A stretch of 64,000 nucleotides of DNA from Ischnura elegans (GCF_921293095.1 NC_060251.1:96644566-96708565); one strand, 5' to 3'; shown: positions 22,100 to 37,000, counted from the stretch's first letter. The notes: generated by a model from the sequence alone, not told the origin. Numbers and translations are program-made.

Positions 22100-25000
22100 T
22101 CACTCATACTTGAGGTGGTTAAAAATCGTGCAAACCTGAATCCTCCTTCCATTCTCATCATTCATGTTATTCCAAGGCCTCTCCCTTACAGATCCAAATA
22201 CCAGGTACAGCAAGTAGGTTCCAGCAGATATGCCCGCTCCAAGGTAGAAAACGATGGCCCATCGCTCCATTGTTTGCTAAAAGAATAGAATAGAATTTGT
22301 TAAATTCAAAGCACCTCTGTGTTGGGATTAACACTCGAAGAGGCTGATGCAAATTACGCTTAAACCACCCTTCAAATTGAAAATACGAGAAGAGTATACC
22401 GCCTTTATTGTGATGCGGACTGATACAAAGTTAAAGTTAATGGTGTCGTAGTCTCAAAAACATTGTTAAGGTCATATGCCAATAGGAACAGGTCATAGTG
22501 ATCCATGGTGTCTGTGTATGGGTAGCACTTTTTCTTGGCATAGGGTGATGTGGTGGAGTTTTAACTTCAAATCTCCACCACAGTGGTCAGCCACTAGTCT
22601 AATATTGCTGCCATAGGTCCTCTGTAACACTGCCAGGGTACAATATACCCAAGCTCTTGGACAAAGTGCCACCCACACACAATGACCAGTTCTTTTGAGC
22701 GAGTGACCTCAACTGGATGAGGATTAGGCTCTCCTACCACCACAAACTTTAACTCTCTATCAGTCAGCATCACTATAAATGTGGGCTGCTCTACTTGCAT
22801 TACTTAATTGAAGTGTGGTTTAATTGGCATTTCCATGATTCCCCTTCACTGTCAAAGGTAGAAATTTATCCTGCTGATCTTTTTTATCGAGTTGGAAAAT
22901 TATTTATCACTATAATTATTATAAAATAAAACTCAACTGCTAATCACCTCAGGGCAACAGGTTAGATACAGAATGTGAATGATACCTAAAGAGAGACTCA
23001 CCAAAAATTACAAACTTGTCAAAAATTTGATAATTTTTTGAAATTTATAAAATATTTCAGAGCGATCCAATTGTTTTCACCTTTACCGAGGCTCTACACA
23101 GAATCTTCCAAATTTGTGCCATGTGATGTAACCAATTACTGGTAGCAAATTAAACTATCATCGGTGTGATATCAGGGGATCTTGGTTAAAATCAAGGGGT
23201 ACTATGAACTTTCTACTACGGAACATCTACTCCCATACATAGTGTAGGCCGAAGGTGGTGGTACAGCAGACTCCCGATTATCTGGCTGCAGTATATCTGT
23301 GTTGTGGATTATCTGTGCATGACTTTCACTCTCGCTCAATATTTTCCAAGATTTTTATAAAAAAATAAAATCTACGCGAAATCACTGAAATTACTGCATT
23401 AATGCTAGGGCTTATTATCTCCATTAGAATCCCCTTCGTATAACGGAAGCGATCGCGCACTAGCTGCATTCACGGGAGCACCATGTTCCTGTTTTCCAAG
23501 CCTCGCAGCACGCGACCTCGCTCCGTGATCATGGATACACATCCCATAGCAGTTGCAACCTGGGCAACTTGTTCAAAAGGCAACTACGTGGCGTGGTGCC
23601 TGACAGTGTAGTTTTTGAGGTCAAGCAGTGGTTTTGAAGCATTCGTGCATTTTCAAATTTTTCTGTATCCGTCATCACAAAGCCACGGATGTGTGGTTTA
23701 TGAAACCAGGTCTTACATGGAGCATTAATAATACCAGTGCAACCCTTGTTATTGCCGCTAAAAAGATCGCAAACTGGCAAAGAAAGCTTTAAATGACTCT
23801 GGGAAGCACTCTAAAATAACAGAATAACTGCATGAATTATAATATATTGTTTGTTTTACATAAATTATTAACATTACAAGACATTTAAGTGAAAGTTTGG
23901 GTTATCCGTTTTTTTGATTATTCGTGCCGTCTCTCCCCCTCATTAGCCCGGATAATCGGGAGTGTGCTGTATTAATCAATTATTGGGATGAAGAACTGTA
24001 CAATTGGGCAAAATATAGGAATAGAGAGCATTTTTTTTTAATTAGAAGCAAAAATTGAGATAGCACCACTATAGATGTATCTGGTTTGATCCCAGTTACT
24101 CCAGCAACATCTTATGAATTGAAAATTCAAAATATCATTATAAAACAAAATTTTCCTCAGAAATCAGGTTAAATTTAAGTCCTGAGAAGGTTGAATTAAA
24201 AAAATTTTGGTCGGATATAAACAATTCTTCTTGAAGTGGGGGTCTTATCCAGACCCCAGGAGAGTGGGTGGTCCCGCGACCCCCCCTCACCCCTGCTGGA
24301 AACCCTGGCAACACTCATGGATCCCAAGCTCATCTTAGATTCAGGTTGTGAAGAATAATAATCATGTTTACCCAGCAATTTAGGATATAACTTTACATTT
24401 GATTCAATGCTTGTGTCATCTCTTTCATGTTATGCATGTTGAAATTAGGATGAATGTGCAATACCAAAAAATTCATACCTCTCCACCAACTATTGCTGCT
24501 ATTACTAGTGGTGTAACTATTCCAGAGGAATTTAGGACAGTGTGCAGTATCCCAGATGTTATGCCAGTGAAGTTAACTGCCAAATCAATGTGGTTCACAT
24601 ACGAGCCTCCAAAGAAAGCTCCTGCAGCTAAGCCATTAAGGGCTAGTAGAGCTACGATGATCTGTGGATCAGACTGAACCTGAGTTATGACTATTAAACA
24701 CACGGTTGGACCCAAAGCAGCTGAAATGAAACAAAAGAAAAAATACCTCTTATAGGACCAGTTTCAAGTTAGCACAACTGTAGAGTTCACAATAATTACC
24801 ATTGGATACAATTTTCCTCGACTGGGAATCAAGGAATCTTAATAGCTTAGTGGTCAGCTCGGTGGCCCAAAGTTCCGTGGTACAACAGCCGATCGATGGG
24901 CATTTTTTCCCAATGTACATAGTTGTATGTAAGTTGATTCATCAGTTAGTTCATTGGTAGCACCAAGGTTGAGCCCAGGCCCACCCAAATATTTTTCCAT

Positions 25001-28000
25001 CCACCCAAATAAGACAGAAAAATTTCAGAATCAAAGTCCAAAATTAAATTTTATTTTAGGAAATTAAAATAAATTGTAGCTCAGAGTAAATACTTACGCT
25101 ATGATTGTACATGCACAGTTATAATCATATGGAAAACCACTCTGTTATTTTTGCGAGTGCATATAAGTTTTTCAAGTGAATATAAAATGAATACACTCTC
25201 GAAAACACGTTAAGGCCTGAGGCATAATTTGTTTTAGCTACGTGGCATGTCATTCAAGTCAAAGAGGTGCCATTCATACAAGGTTAATAAATAAATGTTT
25301 TGCTCTATATTTTGTCCTTTGTATTTATACTTGTTAGCTCAAGGATAGGCCCACCCCAGTGGTGTAGCAAAGGGGGAAATCTGGGGGGTCCAGGCCCCCC
25401 CAAAATATAAGAGCACAATTTCTTTCCTTCATAAAAGAAAACAAAAATTGAAAAATTATGAATTAGAAAAGATTTCTTTGATAAATCAATTTTTTTTAAT
25501 TATGGAAAGTGTCAAAATTAGTTTAAAACCATGTAATTAGTGCCCTGTTTTTTTAACAAAATTCCTGGCTACCCCACTGGCCCTCCCATTTTATAATCTG
25601 GCCCATGCATGTGACACATGCTGAAGCTACTGCTGCCATACAGTGCAACCTCGATAAAACGACACCCCACGGTGCACCAATAAACACTCGCTATAGCGAA
25701 TTGTCGCTTTACCGGAGGTGGTGCAAATAATAGCCAATATACCTCATAATATTACTCCTTCATTTTTATTTTCTCGCTTAGACGTGTTTGGTGTTTTTTT
25801 GGACGTGGTGTGTTCCATCAAATGCTTTCTATTCATGCAACTCATGGACGTGCGGGTATGCTGACGACTGCTTTCTGCCGCCCGAGGAACAAAAGAAGAT
25901 CAAGTATTCGCGAATGCTAATGCCACAATATTTTCACCAATATTAACTACTTATTTATTGAACGACAGTTTACCACATAAATTTGAGCCTGAGCACTCCA
26001 TTAACTTCATTTCTAACAGATCGCTAGCAATTACAGAGATTTAGGAGTCTTGGTGTAAGTTTTTCCGGCGGTGAAACCCTCGCTATGGCGAGAGCCAACG
26101 ACAAAAGGGCCTCGTAAAAACGACATTTTTTACATGCTTATTATGGGATCAATTAACGGTGCATCGGCTATATCGGTCTCGCTATAGCCTGTACTCGCTT
26201 TAACGAGGTTCCACTGTAGTTACCTATGTATTTTAGTTAGCATAGAGTTCAGTAGTGCAGCTGCTGGGAGTGGTCACCATCTTTCGTGAAGCAAAAGAGA
26301 TTTATTTATACATTCCATTATCCTTTTCTTCCAGTAAAAGTTATAGGCAAGGGCATACCCAGGATCATAACTAGGGGTGAGAGGGGGGTGGGGCAGGCCA
26401 AGCTGTGATATTTTAGCATGGAAAAGGTGAATGAAACCAACATTTTAAGAAAATTATAATAGCCTTTATTAGTTTATGAGATTATTTCCTTGAAAAATAT
26501 TTTTATTTTAGTGATATATCTTATACTAATACATATCATTTTTTGTGGGTTTGAAGATAATTTGTTGAATAGTTTCGTTTCAATTCAGTACTGATTTTGC
26601 TTAAAGACTTTTGCAATTTTTGCTTCTATTGGAGGGGGGGGGGGGAGAGCTGCCCTCCCCTGCCCTGATGTGAGGGAACTATTTTGAAGGCCCGCCATGA
26701 TCCACCAATATCGATTATATCGAACCGGTGGATCGGCGACCTTGAGGGGATGGGGGTACCCGGTGGGGGAGAGTCGAGCACGTGGTGAAGATGGACGGAA
26801 ACGGGACTGTGCCGGAAAGTGTTTTTAAATCCGTGAAGGCCGTGTACGCACCTAGCCATCAATAAACGTCTCTGTCCCGTTTGTACTTGTTTTATTGTGC
26901 CGCAAAGTCACTACAAATCTGGCGACGAGGAAAACATTGGCAGACAAGTACAAGTGATTTCGTGAATTCGCGCGCCACCGAAATGATCGGCCACGTTACC
27001 GAATTCAACCCCGCGAAGGAAGAGTTTGGGGCCTATGTTGAAAGACTAGAGCAGTTTTTCATTGTGAACGATATCGGGGAGGAAAAAAAAGTGCCACTAT
27101 TTATTACGCTGATCGGGTCAGACACGTACGCGGTGTTGAAAAGCTTACTCGACCCGGTCAAACCTGTGAGTAAATCCCTCTCGGTACTAATATCTACGCT
27201 CTCAGAACACTTTAGCCCGAAAAGACTGGTGATTGCTGAGCGCGTAAGGTTCTACAAGAGGAATCAATTGCCAAACGAGCCCCTCTCATCGTACATCGTG
27301 GAGCTGAGGAGGTTGGCAGCAACGTGTGAGTTTAAAACTTTTCTGGATGAGGCGCTTAGAGATAGGCTCATATGTGGATTGTCGTCCGAGTTAGTGCAAC
27401 GAAGGCTCATTATGGAACCACAGCTGACTTTCGAGAGAGCTTGCTCCCTAGGGCAAGAGTTGGTGCAGGCGGAAAGCCAGGCAGCGTTGTTGCGCCCTGC
27501 AATCACGGGCGCCTCTGCGCCTAATGAGGGCATTTGTAAGCTGGACCATGGTCCAAATTCGGGAAGGAGCCGACCACCAAGATCAGGCGGACCACGGACC
27601 ATACCCCGCTGCTGGCGCTGCGGCCGAGCACACAGCCCTGATACATGTGCGGTGCGGACTTGGGAATGTCGCCGTTGCGGGAAGAGGGGCCACATCGCCA
27701 AACAGTGCAGACCAGGAGGACACGCACAAATTCATGAGGTCGAGGGCGTCGTCAACCTGGATGGAGAAGCAGTAGCAGCCGCCAGCGTGCACCCCGAGTA
27801 TGAACGGTGCCATGGTATACATTCGGCTGGTGAAGTGGGTGAGTTCTTGGGCCCAGAGGTTTGTAAATGCACTCTTGACGTGGAGGGAACTGAAATAATT
27901 TTCGAAATCGATAGCGGAGCATCTGTAACAGTCATGGGCGTAAAGCAATTTGAACGGCTCCTCCGGGGATTAACGCTAAGGAGGTGTGCATTAAGACTGA

Positions 28001-31000
28001 AGTCAGCTTCGGGATCTGCACTGGGTATCAAGGGTCAGACGATTGTTTCCGTCAAACGTATCTCTGATAATAAGGGGACTGAAAACCGGGTCCAGTTAAC
28101 GTTAATAGTTATTGATTCAGACCTAAGATTCCCACTTTTAGGCAGGGCATGGCTAGATGTATTAAAGCCAAATTGGAGAAACCTCTTGTCAATCAATCAA
28201 TTGGATGCGTCGGCTTCCAAACTGGCAGTCTGCTACCCAGATGTATTTGATGGCAACAGGCAGGCAAAGATTAACTATTTTAAGGCACACATAGTTTTGA
28301 AGCCCAATGCGACCCCAATTTTTCGAAAAGCGTATGATGTGCCTTTTAAAATTAGGGATCGGGTAAAGCAGGAATTAGATAAGCTGGTAGAATGTGGGAT
28401 CTTTGAGCCTGTAAGACATTCTGAATGGGCAAGCCCCCTAGTTGTTGTCCCAAAGAAAAATGGGGAACTCCGACTGTGCATCGATTACAAGAGTACCGTT
28501 AACACTGTGATCGAAAGGGATCAGTACCCACTCCCACGATTGGATGACATACTAAGTGGGCTCTCAGGGGGGAGAGTGTTTGTAACTCTTGACCTCAGCA
28601 GGGCATTTATGCAGCTCCTACTATCGGAAGAGTGTAAGGGGGCATTGGTGGTGAACACTATATTTGGTCTGTATAGGGTTCATAGATTACCATATGGGGT
28701 TTCAAGTGCTCCAGGCATATTCCAGTCAGTCATGGACTCAGTGTTACAGGGCCTGGAAGGGGTACAGTGCTATATCGATGATGTGGTGATAGCAGGGAAA
28801 AATTGGCAGGACTGTTATGATAAGACTGAGGCAGTGTTGTCTCGCCTGTCTAAGTACGGGATCCGGGTAAATGGAGAGAAATGTAACTTTTTCAAGTCCA
28901 GTATAGACTACCTGGGGCACACTATTGATGCGTCGGGTATCAGGCCAACAGAGGGGAAGCTGAAGGCAATAATGAGTTGTCCTACCCCTGAAAATGTTCA
29001 CCAGCTCAAATCATACTTGGGGATGTTTAACTTCTATGGGAAATTTATCCCCATGGCATCCACCGTTTTGAGGCCTTTACACCGGTTGACCGAAAAGGGG
29101 GTTCCATTTACTTGGACGGCTCTTGAAGAAGCAGCCTTCTGTAAAAGCAAGGAGTTGTTTGGGCAGAATAACATCCTCACCCATTACCAGTCAGATGTTC
29201 CCCTAATTCTGGTTACGGATGCCTCACCCTATGGGGTGGGCGCAGTGTTATGCCATGAGATAAACGGGTCAGAGAGACCAATTATGTGTGCCTCTGCCAC
29301 CTTAAGCCAGGCAGAAAGAAACTATGCCCAAGTCGAGAGGGAAGCACTTGCCATTGTGTTCGGGGTCCGAAAATTCCATAAATATTTGTATGGGCAAAAA
29401 TTTTCAATAATAACAGACGCACAGGTTCTAAAAAGAATTCTGGGACCAAAGGTTGGGATCCCAACTTTGGCGGCCTCAAGGCTGCAAAGATGGGCCATCA
29501 TTCTTGCTGCCTATGACTACGATGTCCTGTATAGGAAGACTGTCAGTAATGCAGATATGTTATCTAGATTACCCCTCCCTACGGAGACCACAGGAGATAT
29601 CGAATGCGTATTCCAGATCGAATCACCCTTGAGCTGTCTAGGCGTTCAAGAATCTTCCCAACAGGATACAGTATTGCAAAAAGTGATGAGGTTTACTCAC
29701 TCAGGGTGGCCACAGCAATGTGAAGATAGTCTAAGGCCATATTTTGTGCGACGTTCAGAACTGAGTATTACAGAGGGATGCGTGTGTTGGGGGAACAGAG
29801 TGGTAATTCCATTAGCATTGAGAGGGCAAGTCCTCAGGCTACTCCATGATCAGCACATTGGGATTGCTAGGATGAAACTACAGGCAAGGTCACAAGTATG
29901 GTGGCCAGGCATTGACAAGGATGTCGAGGAGATAGCAACAAATTGTGAGACTTGTCAAGCAACGCAGGCAAATATCTCCAAAGGGAAATATTTAGTGTCG
30001 TGGCCAAAGACAAACTCCCCTTGGGAACGCATCCATTTGGATTTTTGTCACTTTCAAGGGCATGAAATTTTAGTTCTAGTCGACAGCTTTTCCCGATGGA
30101 TTGAAACTTGGGTTATGAGTCGCACGAATGCCCAGAATACCATATTGAAATTAAGAGGGTTCATGGCAGTGTTTGGTATTCCCCAAGAGATAGTTACCGA
30201 TAATGGTCCTCCTTTCCAGTCAAGGGAATTCCTAGAATTCTGTGGAAAAAATGGCATAAAGGTAATCAAAAGCCCCCCGTACCACCCTGCCTCGAATGGG
30301 CTGGCAGAACGTAGTGTGCGAACACTGAAGGAAAGTTTGGGGAAACAAGTAGTAGAGACCCTAATGAGCCATATTTCCACTGTCCCGCAAGCCTTAACAC
30401 AGACTGATATAGAGGGTATGCTTCTGAGCTTCATAGGCACTTATCGAAATACCCCAAATTCTGTTTCCGGGTTTACACCAGCCTCCCTGGTACTCAAGCA
30501 TCACCCAAGGTCGTTTTTGTCCATGTTGAACCCCAAATTTGAGGGAAACCCACCAACTGTGTCAAAAGTTGGACGTCCCGCATCAAGGGAAATGCCATGC
30601 ATCCCGCAATATTCTATGTTTGAAGAAGTGTGGATACAAAATCCAAAACCTGGTCCAATACGCTACGTGAAAGGTCGAATAATAGGGTGCTTGAGTGCTT
30701 CTACATACCGGGCCCAACTCCCCAGTGGGGAAAGGACTGTGCATGTTGACCAGATGAGGAAGTGCACAGGGCAAAAGAAAACAAACCTCACCGCACAAGG
30801 TCCTTCACCAGCAGTGAAGGACCCCGTGCCCTTTTGGTGCCCAACCCCCTGTCCTGAACCAGATACCACACCCACTCCAAATTCAAGCAGGTCAGGAGCA
30901 CTACCAGACGAACAACCGAACCGGGCAGATGAGACTTCCCTATTGCAAGCCCAGCAGCCAACCCTGGGGTACAGGAGGAGTGGGAGACAACGAAAGCCAC

Positions 31001-34000
31001 TGGAGCGACTGAATTTGTGAAGTTCAATAGTGCTCTAGAGGAAAAAAAAAAGAAAAGTGAAATGTGCTTCCTCCTATTCTTCCCCTCCTGTCTCCTGCCA
31101 GTTCTCACCTTTCTTTCCCCTTTCATTTGTTTTTTTCCTTTCTGTCCTTTTAATCTATGCTGACATTTTTAATCCTACATTTCAGTGACATATTGGACTA
31201 TTAAGCAGTTTTTTTTATTATTTGTGGAAAAAAAAATGTGTACTTATGGGTTCTCCATTCTGCTCTCTCATGTCACTAATAGGACCCATGGGCTACTTTG
31301 GAGACATTTGATCCCATGGACTTCAAGGGAGGATGACCAGCCAAACCCGGAAAAAAAAGTTTTTTTTTTGTGTGTGTTGGGGAGGAGTGATGTGAGGGAA
31401 CTATTTTGAAGGCCCGCCATGATCCACCAATATCGATTATATCGAACCGGTGGATCGGCGACCTTGAGGGGATGGGGGTACCCGGTGGGGGAGAGTCGAG
31501 CACGTGGTGAAGATGGACGGAAACGGGACTGTGCCGGAAAGTGTTTTTAAATCCGTGAAGGCCGTGTACGCACCTAGCCATCAATAAACGTCTCTGTCCC
31601 GTTTGTACTTGTTTTATTGTGCCGCAAAGTCACTACATGCCCCTCGCTGGGTACGCCCATGGTTATTGGTTATATTGATTAGATTTACAAAAAAACTCAT
31701 TCTTGCAAAATGAATTTTGTATCCCAGTATATACCGTATGTTTTAGTAAAACATCTTTTTGACGACCCATCAATTGTGTAATTTTAAGTGCCAAAATAGC
31801 ATAAAATGTGATTTAAAGAGGAGGGGTCCACCCTCCTGACCCCCCAAGTCATGCTTCCCCAATATATTGTCCTGGCTACGCCCCTGATAGAGTTACTGGA
31901 TCGTTTCTTACATGTATTATGGTTAGATCTATGAGGTTCTGAAGTGACTGAATGTTTGGTAAATAGGATGGGTGAGTTATTAGTTTCTGACTTTGGGGCT
32001 GACTGCGTAATGTTTATGGTGAAACACTCCAATTTTAATAGAACTGAGCACAAAGAGACACAGGAAGAACTGATACAGAAAAGAAAGTAAATTAGTCCCA
32101 AGTATGATGGGGATACCATTTCATCATAATGGTTCAATAGCCGTAATGGATCTGACAAAATGGGCTCTTTCTCACTTCCCTTTTTACTCTTTATTGATAG
32201 AGTTTGAAAAATCAAGGGATGCAGTGGCGTAACAATGGGGGCAATGAGGGGGATAGATTCCCCCCCCCCCCCCAAAGCCTCAGAGAAATAAAAATAATAT
32301 TCAAAACTATTGTCTAGTTTTGACTTACAGTAAGTTTTAACGTAACTTTTTAATGAAACCTAAATTTTAAATGCTAAAATTAAGTAAAATGTATTTGTAG
32401 GCATGTCATTTTTCCAAAATTTTCCCAAAAGGTGGGTGGGAGATCGCCCTTCCCCATCCCCTCTCATCCCCCCCCCTCCCCAAAGCATATTCCTAGTTAC
32501 GCCACTGATGGGAGGAGCATATTCTCTGCTCTGTCACCTTCTCGAACTATGTATTCATCAGGAAAAATTGACAGCCTTGAGTCTTTCTCAGATAACTCAA
32601 TGATGTCATTGGTTCATTCCGAGTTCTCAGGTACTCCACCTTGCATTGGTTGATTCCCTGTTGTTTACGCTCACGTGAACTGCTGCTTCCCTCATTTACA
32701 GGTTTCTCCGGAATGAGTAAAAGACCCAGACCCTAATGGCATCTCTGACTCATGAAAAGTAGTTGGTAACTTTTGCATTTTTGTTCATTTTAACTTTTGA
32801 TAGAATGGCTTAATGGATATTTTTTTATATTATCTTCACCTTCCATGTAAAGATTTCTTTAATTGAATTATGATTTCATGTTTGAATGAATGATCCAATA
32901 GAAATTGCTATTCCCAAGGATTTGGGTATGTATTGGATTGAAGAAGAACCATTGATGAAATTTCTAATGTTTAATTAAAATTTCTAATAGCGTATTCTCA
33001 GTTTCCCTGAATGGGAAACGTCATTTATGGTAGAGCTTTAGAATCATTCAGCTACACATCATTGGCCTCCCAGAGCCAATATTTTAACTCCTGCCAATCA
33101 ACAATGAGTGCTCACACAAGCAGGGAATGAAAAGACTGCTCAGAGTAAAATCCAAGAGAGTACTCACACTGAGCCGCTATGCAACGAAACTGTTGTAGCA
33201 GTCAAGGTCAGTGCTCCACCTCCTTGAATGCACAAAATGCTCTACTAAATTTACAGATGTCTAATGTATTAAAATAGAAAAATTCTTTTTCTTACCTATT
33301 CCATTAAAAATTTTATAAGCTGCAATGTGTGATACATAATTTTTCTTTCTCAGCCATTGGGATAAAATCCCAGAGATAATGCTTGAAATCCAGGTGAGGA
33401 GGGATGGCAGAGCTGAGAGGAAGGAGAGCTGAAACAGAAGTCATCATTAGAGGCAACATTTTATGATCCACACACATATATTATAATAACCCAAAATTTC
33501 ATCATTAAAAATGACCAATTTTGTCATAAAAGTGGGAAATGACCCTAAATTTTGAGGAATATTAATTATTTATTTGCTAGGAAAAAATGGCTTTCAGATA
33601 TCCTCCAGTTATCTTTAGACATTGTTTGATGAGATGGTGATATACTGAAAACATGCATTAGAAAGACACTTAAATAATTATAAGTATGTACCTCCTTCAT
33701 CATTATTTTTCCAAGAATTACTGGGGAGCATTTGTCTCCCCTCCCCCACTATTCTGCCCCTTAAAATCTCCACAGCCCCCTCTAACGAACCCTAAGAACC
33801 ACCCCTGATCAGCGGGGTAATTATGGGGGAGATGTGGGGGATAATTCCCCCCCCAAAGCCTGAGAGGAAAAAAAAAATATTTTAAACTATGGTCTAGTTT
33901 TGACACATAAATACTGCATTTACTCGAAGTAAAATTTTAAGTGCCAAAATGATGTAAAATGTATTTTCAGGCATATAATTTTTCAAAAATTTTCCCGGAC

Positions 34001-37000
34001 TCGGTTGCTCGGAGGGGTGGCCTAACCCCCAGACCCTCCCATCCGCCCCCAAAGCATATTCCTAGTTATACCACTGCCCTTGATTATTCTTTTTGATGAG
34101 AGGGATACCTCTTCATCATTTTTATGTCAAGCTTTATGGTTTCTATGCTCACTTTATGTATAGGTATTTCAAAAAAATATGCCTTCGTACCTCCTGAATG
34201 TCAAAATAAAGGACATTCTTCATGTAAGTTGGCAGATCCGATAACATAGTGTAGAGAACCCATGCAGTGCCCCAATGAAAAGTTATTCCTGTCCACAAGT
34301 GAATGTCAGTCAATAGATGAAACCAAGGCACCTCTCTCTGTAAAAAAAATCACACAAGAGATTAGATTTAATTGAATTCCTTTCACATTATATTAAATTG
34401 TATTCATATTGCATAAATAATATATTTCATGTAGTAAAGTTAGGTTCTACAGTAATTTACATTATTCTCACAGTCTCACATATGATTTATTTATTTGTTT
34501 AAGTATACCGGGACTAGCCACGGTGATAACTTTTACGGAGTCACCCACAATGCACAAGTTGTGTGAAAAATCCACAGAGGAAAAATCATTCGCCTTGACC
34601 AGGATTCGAACCCGGATCCCTCGATTTCTGGCTTAGTGCTTCAGCCAGTTAAGCTACTGAGGCATCATTCTCCCCTGTGGAAATTTCCCCCAGAAATTGA
34701 GGGATTTGGGTTTGAATCCCGGTCAAGGCAAATGATTTTTACCCCTGTGGATATTTTGCACAATCATTTACGTATTTGTTTATCACCTGTGTTGTTCCTC
34801 CAAAGTTATGCGTGTATGTTAAAAAATTATATTTATCAAAATATCATTATATTATAAACATAGGGCGATAATATATTTATCATTATCTGATAAGGGGACT
34901 AGTAAAAAGCTCTAGCCCTCCTTCCTACACCTCTTTTGTATGACCCCTGTAACCCAATGAACTTTTTTCTTGTGCCGAAGGGAAGAGAATGTAAATGCTG
35001 ATGAGATGGTTACATTGAGAAAAAAGCAAATCAGAATCACACCCCTTTCACCCATCACTGATTTGTCATGAAGGGTAAAATGGTAAAGCAGCAGACATCA
35101 AGTCATCCAAATTTTAGTTTTTGAGGAAAAAAATGGTTGAGATAATATGCTTAGGTTGAAAGCAACTCGTTAATAACTTATCAGTGAGAAATTAATTGGT
35201 AAAGCCAAACAGCCCTAAACAGGCACCTCAAAATAGTGGATTCCTCCCATTAACAGAGAGTTTTTTTAGGTCTGGGCAGTAGAATATTGAACCTTCACCC
35301 CAAATAGAGGGCACTATTAATACGAATTCAGGTGGAAGAAAATGTATATTTTTTCCCAATAACCTAAAATTAATGGACACACTTTATATATACTATCATT
35401 TGAAAATTTACATCCTTCAAAACAACAAAAACCATTCTTTGAAATCCCCTTGGTTACTAAGAACTAATCCAGGAAAAAAAATGTGTGATTAAAGAGGGGT
35501 AAATTATAAGAATTGGGTTCTCCTCAGACTATTGAGGGGGATGGTTGCGTAGAAAGAGATGGAGTAAAAGGGAATGTTTAATTATGTTTGTTTTAATAAT
35601 TGAAATGCCAATAGTCACTACATGAACAAAAACTGTACACCGTACTTGTCTGGAAAGCAGCCACCTCTAATTAGCGGACACTTTTCAATGGTGGGCAATT
35701 TTCCCGGTCCCATACATATCAACTATATGGAGGTTTGACTGTAACTCAAAAGTGATTAGATGCTGAAGTTAAAAAAATCATTTGCCTAGAATATGGGCAC
35801 ATTTATGGGGTCTCCACCTCAGCATGGGAGCCGACTACTACGTAGCATATTCTCAGGTTCCCTGAATAGGAAAAGTCATTTAACCCTTAGGCTGCAGGAA
35901 CGTTTTTAAACAGTCTGCATGGTGAGTGTGGGGAAAACGTTTTTCAACGTTTGACCAGATTTTCTTACCACTGGTAGCCTTTCCTTAAGATTTTATTGCC
36001 GTCCTTTCCACGGTTGCTTCAACTCGGCCAAACCCAATGGCAGATAGCACAAAAGCGTCTTTCGACGACTGGGTACCCTGACCACGGGAAGTACTACCTG
36101 GATTTACCCCTTCTCCAAGAGAGAGAGAGCTCCCTGTTCTCCGTGGCGAATTCACGATGAAAACAATTTCAATGAATCCTTGCATTTCCTAGAAATTTAT
36201 TTATCTTGTTGTTGTCCATTAGCCGGGGAAACTTATTTGAACGCATTGGTCTCTCTTTCTTATACTATCGGTGGTGGGTCTTCCATCCCTGCATAATTAC
36301 CAAGGACATACATACATATTATATTTGTGGTCTGTCTTCAGGGGGTAGGGTGGGCAGTCCCGGATAATGAGTGTCCACTACCTGCTAGACGCACGCTCGG
36401 GGTGGACGGAAAAATATCTTCCCTGCTCGTTTCCTGCAAACAGTGGCAGCAAATTTTTGACGCTCCTGCAACTAAAGGGTTAAGCACTATGGTAGAACTT
36501 TTGAATTGTTCAGCAACACATAATGGAGCCTCCTAGAATCAATATTTTAATCTTGCCAATCAGCAACGAGTGCTCACATAAGCAGCGGCTGAAAAGACCG
36601 CTCCGAGAAACGACTCATCACTCACACAGAGCCCCTACACAATGGTCGCATTAAGGGAAAATTCCATAGCTGTTGTTTTAGCTCACTTCCCTTGGATGAG
36701 CAAAATGTACCTCTAATCATAAATATTTACATACCTTTGTATCAAAGTGTTTTTCTTCTTTGCCCATTTCCTTGAGGATGAAGTTTTTCTCTCCTTCAGA
36801 GATATGTGGATGGGTGGCCGGGCTGTCAAATATAAGGATCCACCATGGGATGATGATCAGTACGCCCAAAACTCCGAAGAAGTAGAAGATCATTGGCCAA
36901 CCCCCTCCTTCCAGAGGCCATAGACTAAGTGGACCGGAAGCGGCCATGCCAATCACGGTTCCAAAATACAGTGCTATCTCCACCACCCAAGGTCAAAGAC

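Larger units (their letters stand above)
26666..31637 (+). mobile_element. Ty3/gypsy LTR retrotransposon, looks whole
   Basis: A 4972-bp element lies in intron 7 of the transporter, opposite in strand to the host gene. Parts in order: 250-bp LTR, primer-binding site TGGCGACGAGG (26920-26930, complementary to the 3' end expected for tRNA-Ser(GCU)), one long Gag-Pol frame, purine-rich tract GGGGAGGAG (31379-31387), and the second LTR. TGCCC is duplicated on both sides (26661-26665 and 31638-31642). The two LTRs look identical by eye, so the insertion is very recent. Short LTRs, a Ser primer, no envelope gene and a single fused frame fit the Mag-like branch; that placement is an inference. Confidence 0.95.
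26350..31658. mobile_element. Older MITE split by the gypsy insertion
   Basis: The left part (26350-26665) begins GGGCATACCCAGG and the right part (31643-31658) ends CTGGGTACGCCC, its inverse. The retrotransposon 26666-31637 with its TGCCC target duplication sits between them. Removing that interval leaves a roughly 330-bp element with inverted ends and a G-rich tract. The direction of nesting is clear: the MITE was there first. Confidence 0.65.

Noticed and set aside
26626-26862. Open frame antisense to the 5' LTR, repeated at 31276-31584
   Set aside because: It appears twice only because the LTR does; no known protein.
27264-28481. Several open frames antisense to the gypsy frame
   Set aside because: Shadows of the Gag-Pol frame; no independent motif.
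35680-35745. Pogo-type end (AGCGGACAC...GGTTTGACTGTA)
   Set aside because: Single end only; left as a note in the intron description.
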